From positions 50,931,384-50,995,383 of the forward strand of contig CP154955.1 of assembly GCA_039621445.1 (NCBI GenBank): a DNA stretch of 64,000 nt. The letters are read 5' to 3'. The stretch is from Euglena gracilis (taxonomy: Eukaryota; Euglenida; Euglenophyceae; Euglenales). Numbering within the stretch: position 1 is the stretch's first letter; each line of letters opens with the position of its first letter. Under the pieces are notes generated by a model. That model was not told the DNA's origin. It saw only the letters and a list, made by a program, of their open reading frames with translations, and did not search any database. Positions 41,085-51,023 of the stretch are shown in pieces. The translations under genes were made by a program, and so were the position numbers.

Positions 41085-41705
41085 AAATTCGTGATTATTC
41101 GCAATTATTCGTGATTTTGGAAAATCCCCAAATTCGTGCTGGTTCGTGATTATTTGTGATTATTCGTGGCACGAATTTGTGGGAAACCCTGGCACAACGT
41201 GCAACACAACACCGCACAGTGCAACACCACACGCTTTCACAACAATGTCATTCATTGGCGTCACTTTTTGTCTGCAGCTTTGCTTCATGTTCAAGGTTGT
41301 TGTCCAATCTAGGTGGTCAAAGAGCTTCGTTTTTGATATTTCTACCTTGTTACGCCTACGTTGGATGTGATACACAAGTCAGATGAGGAGTGTGCATTGG
41401 TTTTCTGGGCAGGTTTAGTTTAAAAAAACTGGGCGATTTTTGGGTACCTGCCCCCCCCCTCCCCCCTTGTCGTACGACCACCCCTCATTTACGCCCCCCC
41501 CGCCCGACCCCCCCCCCCCACCGGTCGCAGGTTGCAGGTTGCGAAAATTTTAACACCACCTTACCTACAACCGCCCCCCTCACTTACGACAGGTTGCAGG
41601 AACCCAACCCGGTCGTACGACAGGGGGGGGGGGCGGGTAGCACAAATAATCACGAATCAGAATTGAGGGTCTTCAGCACGAATTTGTGGGAAACCCTGCA
41701 CCAAC
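41085..41705. repeat. ATTCGTGATTATT repeat region
   Basis: Several ATTCGTGATTATT units lie near 41090-41170. GCACGAATTTGTGGGAAACC occurs at 41169 and again near 41678. The material between, including a GTCGTACGAC segment, may be an insertion. Confidence 0.5.
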
Positions 41706-41968
41706 GCCGCAACATGGCAAAAATTGTGAAAAATTCCCCTCCTGCAGAAGTGCACACATTCCCAAAACTGCACTTTCCGCAATTTTTCTGCATTTTTTTT
41801 TGAAGGCCTCCAATATCAACCCCCCCCCGGGGTCGACCCCCCACCTGGATTTTCGGGTCTATTGCGCCAAAAGAACTTTTGGCAGGCTGGGCAGGACTGG
41901 GAGGGTCCAGCCTCCCCCACCAGGCTTTTTTCCACACTGCCCGGGAGTGTCTCCCGCAAACCTCCGCC

Positions 41969-42037
41969 ACTGAACAGAATGGTTGCACGGCACTGAACAG
42001 AATGGTTGCACGGCACTGAACAGAATGGTTGCACGGC
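41969..42037 (+). repeat. Three 23-bp tandem units just upstream of AP-4 sigma
   Basis: ACTGAACAGAATGGTTGCAC recurs three times with period 23, ending about 40 bases before the start codon. Copy 2 is at about 62335-62403. Confidence 0.85.
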
Positions 42038-42050
42038 CGTTTGCTTTCAC

Positions 42051-42052
42051 AG
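42051..42052 (+). promoter_or_regulatory. Splice-acceptor AG 26 bases before the AP-4 sigma start codon
   Basis: TTTGCTTTCACAG ends at 42052. It could close a 5'-UTR intron or be a spliced-leader trans-splicing site, as used in dinoflagellates. The sequence alone cannot separate these. Confidence 0.4.
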
Positions 42053-45000
42053 GCCGAGCCCCTACCCATGCGGCATGGATGATCCATTTCATTCTCATCG
42101 TCAACAAGCAGGGGCAGGTCCGCCTGGCCCGCTATTCCTGCTGGCTGCCGGTGGAGGAGAGGAGGGAGAAGGAAGGTGTGGGCCTCTGTTTGTTGCTTCT
42201 GAACTGGGATTGCGTACCCGGGGGGGGGGGCTGCACAAGGGCAGGTGGTGGTGGTTGGCACCAGGGTGGGTGGTGGGTCCCCCTCAGGACCACCCACCAA
42301 ACCTGGATTTAAGGAAAATTGTTGAGGAAAAATGATGAAGAAACATCAGGAAGCAATGTGTGCCGAAAAAAAAAACGACAGGCATCGCATGAGAAACCAT
42401 GAGGTAGAGGCGTAAAGTTTTATTTCAGTTTTTTTTCTTCGGCGCTGAAGGAAAATTTTGAAACAAAATCCGGTGCCCTCAGAAATATTGGAAGGGGTGA
42501 CCCCCTCCATCTTAGACGGCCGGGAATGCACTTTTCATTTTTGGTGGTTTTTTGCGCACCTGCGCATTCTTTTGTGACCAAGTGTGTCGCCACCACTTGA
42601 GCAGAGCAAAGAACAGATTTGGATTGCAACCTCCTTGGGAAGGCCCCTGTGGCGAGAAAACCATGCAAGGAAAAATCCTTCGGTGCTGGATGCGCCAGTG
42701 GAAAATTTCGACCCTAAGTCAGCGTGGGAGTAGTTGACCACCTCAACTACTAGTTAAGTAGTTGAGGTGCTATGTATGGGGGGTTTATCCCACCTGTGGC
42801 CAGTGTATCCACAAGCATTTGATTTTTGAACTCAACCCAACTCAAACTCAATTTCTTCTGACACAGGAAATGCCATCTGAAAGTGTCTGCGTCGGCGCGA
42901 TTCTGCTTGTTCTTTCATCCCTGATACCCAAGCCTCCAGTGACGTGGAAAGATTGCTTTAATCGCACTTCCTTTTGAATTTCAACTGACTGTAAGCAGGC
43001 TTCAAGACTGAATGTGCTGATGTCAAACATATTCCAGGGCCAGTCAATCACTGACTGGTTTTTCGAAGAGTGGAGTGACCCCCCCCCCCCCCCCGGGGCA
43101 GTAAAAAATTGTCCAGGGCAGCCCCCTGTTTAAATAAAGAATATACTCTCCCAGAATAAATAAAGAAAATGTTTCAGATTGCCATTTGATCCAGCAAAAG
43201 CTTGTGCCTTTTGCTGGTTGCAAGTTTCCACTAAGACCTCCGTCTCAAACAAAGTCATTTACCCCCCAATTATTGCCCCCAAAATACGCATTTTTTTCAC
43301 ATTTTCCCTAGGCCGGGCGCATTCCCCACCTGCATCAGAGGAATCGATATCCAAGGCAGACGCCAATGAAAAACACATTTTAACCTGTCAACGTGAAGCG
43401 AATCCAAAGACAATTTCAGTTTGTCGGAAGAATACACAAAACCCCAAAATTCGATTTATCAGTCAAACAGAATTCCAAAAAGTGAGGCATTGGGCCCAGG
43501 CTTCTTTTTACCAACCCCGGGGGCACCCCCAATTGGGGGGGGGTGTCGGTTTATGGACCCTGGCGGTGGCTGCCAACCCATCCAAATTTCTTTTGAGAAT
43601 GGCCATTTTCTGGACCCGGTGCCAAAGGTGCCGGGGGTGTGCAAGAGCACAGCCCACCCCAAAACCCGACCCCCCAGGGAGGGTCGAAAGTGCCCTCCCC
43701 CTCTCCCTGCCCACAGCACCCTCCCCCTGCGATTTTCCTTAAAAAGAAGCCTGGTTGGGCCACGATGAAGTATGATTCAGATACAAAAGTCGGCAGGGGT
43801 GACATGCACGCGTGGCGCGTGATGCACAGGATTTGTCTGACTGCACATTGGGGGCTTTGGATCAATTCATGACCGTGGATATGTGCCATTCCAAACCTGG
43901 GTGCTTGCCAGTGAGGAGCTGATCCTTGTGTACCGCCGGTATGCTTCTCTGGTGTTCATCGTTGCCGTGGACGAGGAAGAAGTGTGTGCGTGTTTGCCAA
44001 ACCCTGTCTACCGCTTTGATTTGGGATCAGGTGCATTTTTTGCAGAGCCAAAACAATCAGTCACTCTGGAAAAACAGTCAGCCAGCCCCCCTCTGGGGTG
44101 GGGGTGGGCGGGCAATGGTGTGACATATCCCAGGGTTCAATTTAGGGAGGTTGTGTGGGGTAGATGAGGGAGGGGAGGCCCTGTCAAGGGGATACCCAAG
44201 GAGGTCAAATTTTTGTTGTAGCATTTCTTATTAAGAAATCCCCAAAGTGGCATTTTGGGTCGATTTTGGGTGGTTCTGCCCCAGGGTTCTTTTCAGAAAG
44301 GTCGACCCCCCTCCCCGGGGTGCCTGGAAAATGGAGCTGGCTGGAAAGAAAGTGCCCACTTGGCTTGCCCCCCCCCCCCCCCCCCCGGCAAACTGTCACC
44401 CTCGGTGATCACCATGGGACCTGTCCCCCCCCCGCCCAACAACCACCCTAAATTTACGACCATTCCCTGGTCGGAGGTTGCAGGTCAGGGGGTGTGTATG
44501 ACCCCCCCCCTTCTGGTCGCGGGTTGTAGGAACTCGGTCGTTGGGCAAGGGGGGAGGTGGCACCTTTGTACTCGCTGACCTGTCTCCTATCCACACCGTC
44601 ATTTTATTGACCCCCCCCCCCCCGGGGAGTCGGGGAGTTGCATTATTTTTAGGTTTTTTTTGGTTTTTTTTGAAAGATTTAAAAGGCATTTCAGGCTTTT
44701 TCAGCACAATTTTCCAGGGCGCAAGGGCAGTCCGGGTATCATACCCCCCCCTCTGTCCAACGACCCCCCTATGTCCAATGACCACCCCGGTCAGAGGACA
44801 CCTTTTCGGAGGTTTGACCAAATTTTTGGTCCCGGCGTGAAGTGCCGGGACGAAAAATTTTGCCCAAAAATTGGCCAAAAATTTGGCCAAAATGCCATTT
44901 TTGACATTTTTTTGGACAAAAATTTGTCAAAATTGCCCAAAATTTTCGGCGCAAAGCGCCGGAAGGGAAAATTTTGGCATTTTTGGGTGGGCAGGGCGCT

Positions 45001-47668
45001 GTTCATTGGGCAAGGGCATTCATTGGACATAGGATTCTACTAACCAGAGCGGGGGAAAATGTTATTTGACATATTTATTTGGAATGTGCTAAATCAAAAA
45101 AGTTACCCCCCCCCCCTATGTCCAATGACCGGCAACCTCTGTCCTCTGACCGGGGGGGGGTCGTTGGACATAGGGTAGTGACCAAAAAGGTGTCCTCTGA
45201 CCGGGGTGGTGGTCGTTGGACATGGGGTCAAAAGAAAATTGGTGGGTACCCGGGTCGGGTGTCTGGACCATACCATTGCTTAACACCTGTCCCCCCCCCC
45301 CCCCCCCCCGGGGTGACTGACTGGTTTTTTTCAGAGTGACTGATTGGTTTTCTTGCCAAGAGCCCCCCCCCCCCCCGGAGTGAGGTTGGCCCGAAAATGA
45401 AAAAAGTGGCTGCCCTGGCACCGAAGGCGCCGGATTTTTTTTGATTTTTTGAGAATTTTTGGCAACGGTGCCTTGCCAACATAAGCGCATTCAAGAGTGG
45501 CCGATCCCCCCCGGGGGTAAAGTGACTGACTGGTTTTTTTCAGAGTGGAAAGTGACCCCCCCCCCCGGGGGGGGTCGCTAAGCAATGGCATGGTCTGGAC
45601 CATCTATTTTGTCACCAGATTATGAGTGAACCCCCATGCCCAATGAGTGTCCCCCGTCCAGACCGTCTGGATTATCGCTTTTGTATTCATTGGGCTTGGG
45701 CAGGGGAGGCACCAGCGATGCTTCTCCCCGGAGATAGTTTGTTTTTGCTGAGATTTTGCGGTTACATTTTTGTCCGAGAGAATTCTGCCAGCCCAAATTT
45801 TTGAAGGTATTTCGAGGCATTTTGACCAACGATTTTCAGGCGATTAACACCAGGCCTGAAGAGGCCAGCAGAAGCCTGATTAAAAGGCATTTTAAGGTTT
45901 TTTTGAGGTGGCTTAAATTTTGTTCTGTCGGCGAGTCGGTCCCTGGACCTGGGCCAAAAATGGTTTCAAATCAATGGATTTCTTTTCCAAAAAGATTTCC
46001 GGCACTGATTTTGGAGCTAATTCTAATTCTGCAGCTAATTCTGGCCAGGTCGGCCGCTCTGAACCCCCCCCCCCCCCGGGTTTGAACAGATACCTGCCGC
46101 TGCCCCTCAGAATGAATTGTCCATCCTGGAGTTCATCCAGTTGCTGGTTGAGACATATGATCGATATTTTGGAAATGTGGTGTGGCAATGAGTGGTGTCT
46201 TTGTGCCATTGGAGGCTAAATTCCTAACCTACCCGAAGATCTTTTGCGGTGCCTGCCCCCCCCCCCCCCCCGCCCAACAACCACCCTTAAATTACGACCA
46301 CCCCCTGGTCGGGGGTTGCAGGTCAGGTGCGTATGACCAGCCCCCTGGTCGTGGGGGGATGTTGTTGGAACCCGGACGGTGGACAGGGGGGGGGGGCAGA
46401 ACCCCCCCCTTTGCCTAAGCGGGCACTTTGTGGGGCAAGGAAAAAATGTGTCAACAAAGTTTGATGGTTTGAAAGAGAAATACAAATTCTTTTTGGAATT
46501 ACCTCTGCTGACCCTAGTGGGGTCTCAAATGTCGCCTCTTTTTCAAGCAATAAACAATGGAAACCATCCATTTGTTAATTTATGTTGCTCCATTCAAATC
46601 GAGTACCCACACCCACCCCCCCCCCCGGGCAATTGACGCCCCCGGGCAATTGACGCCCCCGGGCAATTGTCACCCCTGGCTGTGCCGGCCAATTTGTCAC
46701 CCCGGGAAATTGTCACCCCCGTCCGTGCTGCCCAATTTGTCACCCCCCACCACAGAAGATGTTTGTGAACTTTCTTTTCGCCGACACGACTCGATTGATC
46801 CTCTATTTCGCTAGAACGTGCTGAGAAATGTCACATACCAAATGTTCTGCACAATATCACAAACATAGCTTCATTTTTGCGTGTTCACTGGTGTTTCAGA
46901 TGGTGTTTTTGGTCATTTGGATTTAATGTGGCCTACATGGGTGGGCAATTGACGCCCCCGGGCAATTGACGCCCCCGGGCAATTGTCACCCCCCTCTGTG
47001 CCGGCCAAATTGTCACCCCGGGAAATTGTCACCCCCCTCTGTGCTGCCCGATTTGTCACGCGACAACAATTGCCCGGGTGGGGGGCGGGTATGCCAACGC
47101 ACCCCTTGCCACACCCAATGGAAATGAGTGATTTGTAACAATTGCACATACCTCCCACCCTTGAAAAGATGGGGGGGGTTGTTAAAATGTGGGAAAGAAC
47201 CGGGGGTGGCGAGTAGGGTGAAATTTTGACTTTCCGGACCACTTTTGTCTGAGCACCACCTGGTTCTTCTATAAATGTCTCAAAATTCTCGAAATTTTGG
47301 AGATTTCTGAAGCCTGATTTGGAGAGATATTGTTGATTTTTGTAAATTTTTGTAAATTCAATGGGGGATTTCCAAAATGAGGAAATTCTTCCTTTTCGGC
47401 ACAGAGCGCAAACCGCTGGATTTTTTTGCAGTGGATTTTTTTGAATTGCATAGGCCAAGAAAATTCTTTGGTCCAGTGCCAAAGAATCAACCATTTTGGG
47501 ACCATCAAGTGAGATTCTCATTGCCATCAGTGTGAGCTGGATTTGATGTTCAATCTGGAGAAGGCCCATTTCATCCTGGAGGAAATGGTGGCCAATGGGT
47601 TTGTTGCCGAGACCAATAAGACTCATATTTTGCATGGCGTGCAGTTGATGGACAAGGTTGCAAATTGA
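42053..47668 (+). CDS. AP4S1: AP-4 adaptor complex sigma subunit gene, whole span
   Basis: Four exons encode most of a small adaptin (sigma). It opens M-I-H-F-I-L-I-V-N-K-Q-G-Q-V-R-L, then has Y-R-R-Y-A-S-L, N-E-L-S-I-L-E-F-I and a last exon with C-E-L-D-L-M-F-N-L-E-K-A-H. The V-N-K-Q-G-Q start and the E-E-M-V-A-N-G ... E-T-N-K end point to AP-4 rather than AP-1, AP-2 or AP-3. AP-4 sigma forms the complex core with epsilon, beta and mu and sorts cargo at the trans-Golgi network. Exons 3, 4 and 5 join in phase with GT-AG introns. The exon between 42175 and 43912, expected to hold the R-C-L-x-R and C-x-F block, was not found. A phase 1 start and a phase 2 end are required of it. Confidence 0.85.
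42079..42175 (+). CDS. AP4S1: AP-4 sigma exon 1
   Basis: ATG at 42079 opens M-I-H-F-I-L-I-V-N-K-Q-G-Q and runs 32 codons to E-E-R-R-E-K-E. GT donor at 42176 (GAAG|GTGTGG), phase 1. The ATG at 42075 is out of frame. A polypyrimidine tract and AG at 42051-42052 lie just upstream. Confidence 0.87.
42739..42769. other. Perfect hairpin, 13-bp stem
   Basis: CACCTCAACTACT, loop AGTTA, then AGTAGTTGAGGTG, inside AP-4 sigma intron sequence. Function unknown. Confidence 0.7.
43497..43751. mobile_element. CAGGCTTCTTTTTA short inverted-repeat element
   Basis: 255 bp with ends CAGGCTTCTTTTTA and TAAAAAGAAGCCT, in the AP-4 sigma intron. Flanks CATTGGGCC and GGTTGGGCC match at 7 of 9 bases. A second copy starts at 63863 and is cut by the window end. 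Confidence 0.7.
43912..43981 (+). CDS. AP4S1: AP-4 sigma exon 3
   Basis: After TGCTTGCCAG. It reads E-E-L-I-L-V-Y-R-R-Y-A-S-L-V-F-I-V-A-V-D, the conserved central strand and helix of sigma adaptins. GT donor at 43982, phase 0. Confidence 0.85.
45272..45592. mobile_element. CCATTGCTTA short inverted-repeat element
   Basis: Ends CCATTGCTTA and TAAGCAATGG, with GTGACTGACTGG inside and a GGCGCCGG-type hairpin. GTCTGGACCAT is present on both sides (45261-45271 and 45593-45603), a perfect direct duplication of 9-11 bp. Confidence 0.75.
46090..46179 (+). CDS. AP4S1: AP-4 sigma exon 4
   Basis: Thirty codons, phase 0 at both ends, after GTTTGAACAG and before GT at 46180. It contains N-E-L-S-I-L-E-F-I-Q-L-L-V-E-T-Y and Y-F-G-N-V, diagnostic of sigma subunits. 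Confidence 0.88.
46621..47084 (+). repeat. GGGCAATTGACGCC repeat, copy B
   Basis: Dispersed second copy of 16012-16473, in the AP-4 sigma intron, with both terminal unit clusters and the same core in the same order. Confidence 0.8.
47531..47668 (+). CDS. AP4S1: AP-4 sigma exon 5 with stop
   Basis: After TTGCCATCAG. It reads C-E-L-D-L-M-F-N-L-E-K-A-H-F-I-L, E-E-M-V-A-N-G and E-T-N-K-T-H-I-L, and ends D-K-V-A-N with TGA at 47666-47668. Length (45 residues) and content match the AP-4 sigma C-terminus. Confidence 0.9.
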   Translation, partial: CELDLMFNLEKAHFILEEMVANGFVAETNKTHILHGVQLMDKVAN

Positions 47669-48289
47669 GTGCATTTTGTGTTTGCATGTGAAGGGGTTTT
47701 GCAATTTCAGCCCAGCCCAGGGAGGCCAGGAAAAATGCAACCAACACATTCCATGCTTAACGTGTCGATTTCTGGTTTTTGGCTGGAGGCTGCACGGGGT
47801 ACTGGCTAGCCAATCCGCTGGACACTGGAAAAAATGGACTCGCTAGACCCCCCCCCCCCCCTCCCCCCCCTGGTCCCCCGAAAAATATTTTTCCTCCGGC
47901 GCTGCGCGCCGAGGTGGAAATGAGGTTTTTAATAGGTTTTGGGCTGATTTAGTTCCAAAAAATCCCCAAAATGGCCCCCAAGATTTTTGTGGCAGCTTCG
48001 CGCCGGTCACTGGAGAAAAATTTTCCACGAGCTGGCCACGCTAGAAATCCCACTAGCCAAATTTGTACGAGCTTCAGTCCCCCTACCCTCGGGGGGGTGG
48101 TACTGCAATCCTGCCTCTTTTGCAAGACATTATTTTCTTTATGGCGAAAATTTCTGTTTTTTGGGGGTCGGTTTAAAGGAATTTTTTTTTGGCCCGGATT
48201 TTGAGGCAGTTTTGCCCCCCCCCCCCCTCAGCCAAAAAGTTTTTAACGCCGGCCGCCCACCCCGGGTCCCCCCCCCCGAGGGGGAACCC

Positions 48290-50425
48290 AGGATCGACCT
48301 CCGGCGGCGTAGGATCTTTATTTCCCTCCTCATTTTCAGGGGATCCAACACAAACTCGAATCCCTTCGGGCTCCATGCATACCCCCCCTTGCATATCCCC
48401 AAACATACCTTGGTCACTATCCTTTGTACCCTCGCCCTCTCCCGGTCTTGGTCCGCTTGCCACTCCCTTGCTTGCAAGACGTATGGGGGAGGGGCCCCAC
48501 ACCCCCCCCTTCCCCGGCTCCAGCCCTTGCCTCTCCACATCTAAAAAAGAGGACATTTTCAGTAAAATTTTCAGTAAAATTGACTGAAAATCCTTGCGCT
48601 GTCCAAATTCTATATCCCCTTTTTTCCTTTGTTAAAAAAATAGGCACAATACCTTGGGGGAGGGGACGGACGAAAGGTTCAAAGTTCGAGGTAGTGTTCG
48701 GTCTTCCCCTTAGGCAAACTTCAACTTCTTTTGTCGATTGTCTTGTCTTGACCAATGGCAATGATCTTGACCAATGACAATGAATCAAACTTGCAGCCAA
48801 TAATGAATCAAACTCTCAGCCCACAGCCAAATAGATAAACAAAAACAATGGTAAATGGGAAACCCACTGTGGGAAAGAAATCAAAGGTACACCACTTGCC
48901 AACAATGGGGGGTAAAAAATCCTTTTTTTCTCCAACCGCCTTCCAATCCATGGGGAGATGCCCAATGCACTTCTGCCACTCTCCCCCCTCTCCAAATGCA
49001 TTCCTTCACCTTCCTACATTTGGGCATTGGAATTGGAAGTCTAAATTAAGGATACCCCACTGGTTAGGAAAGGAGCCCATCCAGACGCGCTTCGCATCCC
49101 CTAAGGACTTCTCCCTTCCCAACCTTCCCCCCACCACCCCCCACGCTCTCTTCCGTCCCCTACGAACTCAATGAATCCATCCACATGTACTATGGGCAAC
49201 AACATGACATCTGCCTCCCTCATCCCCACCCAAGGGATAATCCAACACACTTCACGCCATGGGGCTTGGGGGCAACAAGGGCTCCTCCCAGGCCTTCATG
49301 GACTCCACCCGTGCCCCCCCCCCCCCCCCGGACGCCCTTCCCTCAGGCGCTCGACGGGAACAACTCCTGGTGATCCCACCCACATTCACGCCAGGCAAAC
49401 CTTCCCTTGGCATACAACCCAACAGGTCAAGCTGTCCAGGGGAAGAACAACAACAAAAACATACCACAGTACGCAAAGCGTCGCCGGCGAGTATCTTTCC
49501 CCATCAATGGGGCCGCACTCCGGGCGCATGTGGGTTTCCCGGACCCCCCAACACCCCCCTACTCAAAAAGTTTCCCCCAGAAACTTCAACCCTTCACCGA
49601 CCAAAGGGAGGCGGGGTCCGGAAACCCATAACATCGATACTCCTCACTCCCTCACCAACCGGCAAAAGGGACATTTTTCTTTTTTTGACCGGCCTCACCC
49701 AGTCGGCCAACACTCCAAACCCTTGCCACCCTTCACCCAGGTCACCCGTTCGCCTCGGCCTCACCCAACGAAGCCCGGACGAAAACCAGGGTACTCTTCA
49801 AGTATCCGGTCAGCAGCAGCAGCCCGGTCCGCGGCGGCCGCTCGGTCTACGGCCGCGGCTCGGTCCACGGCGGCCGGCCGGTCCACCTCCTCCACCAACA
49901 GGTGGCACCGCTTGCACACGATCCAGGTTATACACCTGCCACCAACACGGCAAGGATTTGCCGGGGCTCGGGGCGCATTTCCCCATCGAGGAAACGCCCC
50001 CCCCCGGGGCACTCAGGGGCATACACCGTGCCCCCCCCTTCCCCGGAGGTGAAAAATGTGTTCCCCCCAGGGGTGAAAATCCTGCCCCCCCCCCCTCCTC
50101 GGGGGCACGGGGGCAAACTCCCCCCCAAGGGGCGAAAATCCTGCCCCCCCCCCCGGGGGCACATTTCCCCCCGGAGACAAAAATCCTGCCCCCCCCCCCG
50201 GGGGCACATTTCCCCCCGGAGACAAAAATCCTGCCCCCCCCCCCATCAGGGGGCGCAGGGGCATGCTCTCCCAAGGGGCGAAAATCCTACCCCCCCCTTT
50301 CAGGGGGCATAGGGGTACATTTCCCCCCGGGGCCAAAAATCCTGCCCCCCCCCAGGGGGCTCCGGAGTTTTTTTTGTTTTTTTTTGAAGGGGGCAAATGC
50401 TCATGACTCCCCCCCCCCCGGGGGA
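48290..50425. other. Proline-rich, low-complexity region next to the Gypsy fragment
   Basis: All three plus frames are long and proline-rich (up to 406 codons). 50080-50350 is a G-rich minisatellite around CAAAAATCCTGCCCCCCC. On the minus strand this lies downstream of the chromodomain stop, so it could include the element's 3' end or LTR, but no LTR pair is in view. No function is assigned. Confidence 0.4.
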
Positions 50426-51023
50426 TCACTCCTCCACCTCGGGGGAATTGGACGGGAAATCATGGGTTCGGGCAACTGATTCGAACACTTGGGGGATGTC
50501 CAAAACCAGTCCCTTCTCTTGGCAATACGCGAGCCAGGGGTCGGGACAGCCACGCAGAAAACTGTCCGATGGCTCCCATGCCTCAAAAACTTGCCCCCCG
50601 GTTGTCCACCGAGTCAAAAACTCAAACCCGTGGACCGGGTGAGGGCGATGGTCCAACACCCGATCGACCACGGGCACCACCGGCCGTTGGTCGACAGGAT
50701 TGGAACCACGGAACACAAGCGGGTATGACTCTCCTAAATCCATGTCCCACAGGCAAGGCTTGAGTTGGTCCCTATGAACATCATACAACACACTTTGTTC
50801 CGTACGGACCGGACCTGATAACTCGCCGCCCCCACCCGTTGCACCACCTGGAAAGGGCCCCTCCACCACCTCTCGATTTTTCGTCCGCCCACCTTCTTGG
50901 GATACAACAACCAAACCCAAGACCCATCCTCGAATGGGGCCTTCGGCTTCCTCTTGTTGTTGACCCGATCCTGAATTTTTTGGTGCGCTTCCTGCAGGGC
51001 ACCCGCCACCTTCCGATCGACGG
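50426..51023 (-). mobile_element. Ty3/Gypsy retrotransposon fragment: integrase C-terminus and chromodomain
   Basis: On the minus strand, 51022 to about 50812 encodes an integrase tail with R-V-N-N-K-R-K, F-E-D-G-S-W-V-W-L and W-W-R-G-P-F-Q-V (GPY/F-type region). A one-base frame change near 50810 leads into V-L-Y-D-V-H-R-D-Q-L-K-P and then a chromodomain-like stretch, V-L-D-H-R, F-L-T-R-W and A-W-E-P, ending at a stop at 50426. Reverse transcriptase, RNase H and the integrase core are absent because the element is cut at the duplication junction. It is not expected to be active. Confidence 0.82.

Larger units (their letters stand above)
36466..42050. other. Spacer between the RAP and AP-4 sigma genes
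   Basis: Contains the palindromic arrays and their module, TTGTCTAAGCACC elements and the ATTCGTG repeats. ORFs of up to 154 codons here have no recognisable motif and overlap repeats. Confidence 0.55.
30659..51023 (+). repeat. Direct tandem duplication of 20.36 kb, copy 1
   Basis: The shared sequence begins CCTGGGGGTGACTGAATGG here and again at 51024. Offsets between matching landmarks run from 20,358 to 20,367 across 13 kb, changing only at homopolymer runs. If tandem, the unit is 30659-51023. It holds the last five RAP exons, the whole AP-4 sigma gene and a truncated retroelement. Confidence 0.9.

Noticed and set aside
49171-50479. Overlapping 293- and 406-codon plus-strand ORFs
   Set aside because: All frames are open because the DNA is C-rich and low in stops. 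The peptides are proline-rich, end in a minisatellite and match no family I recognise.
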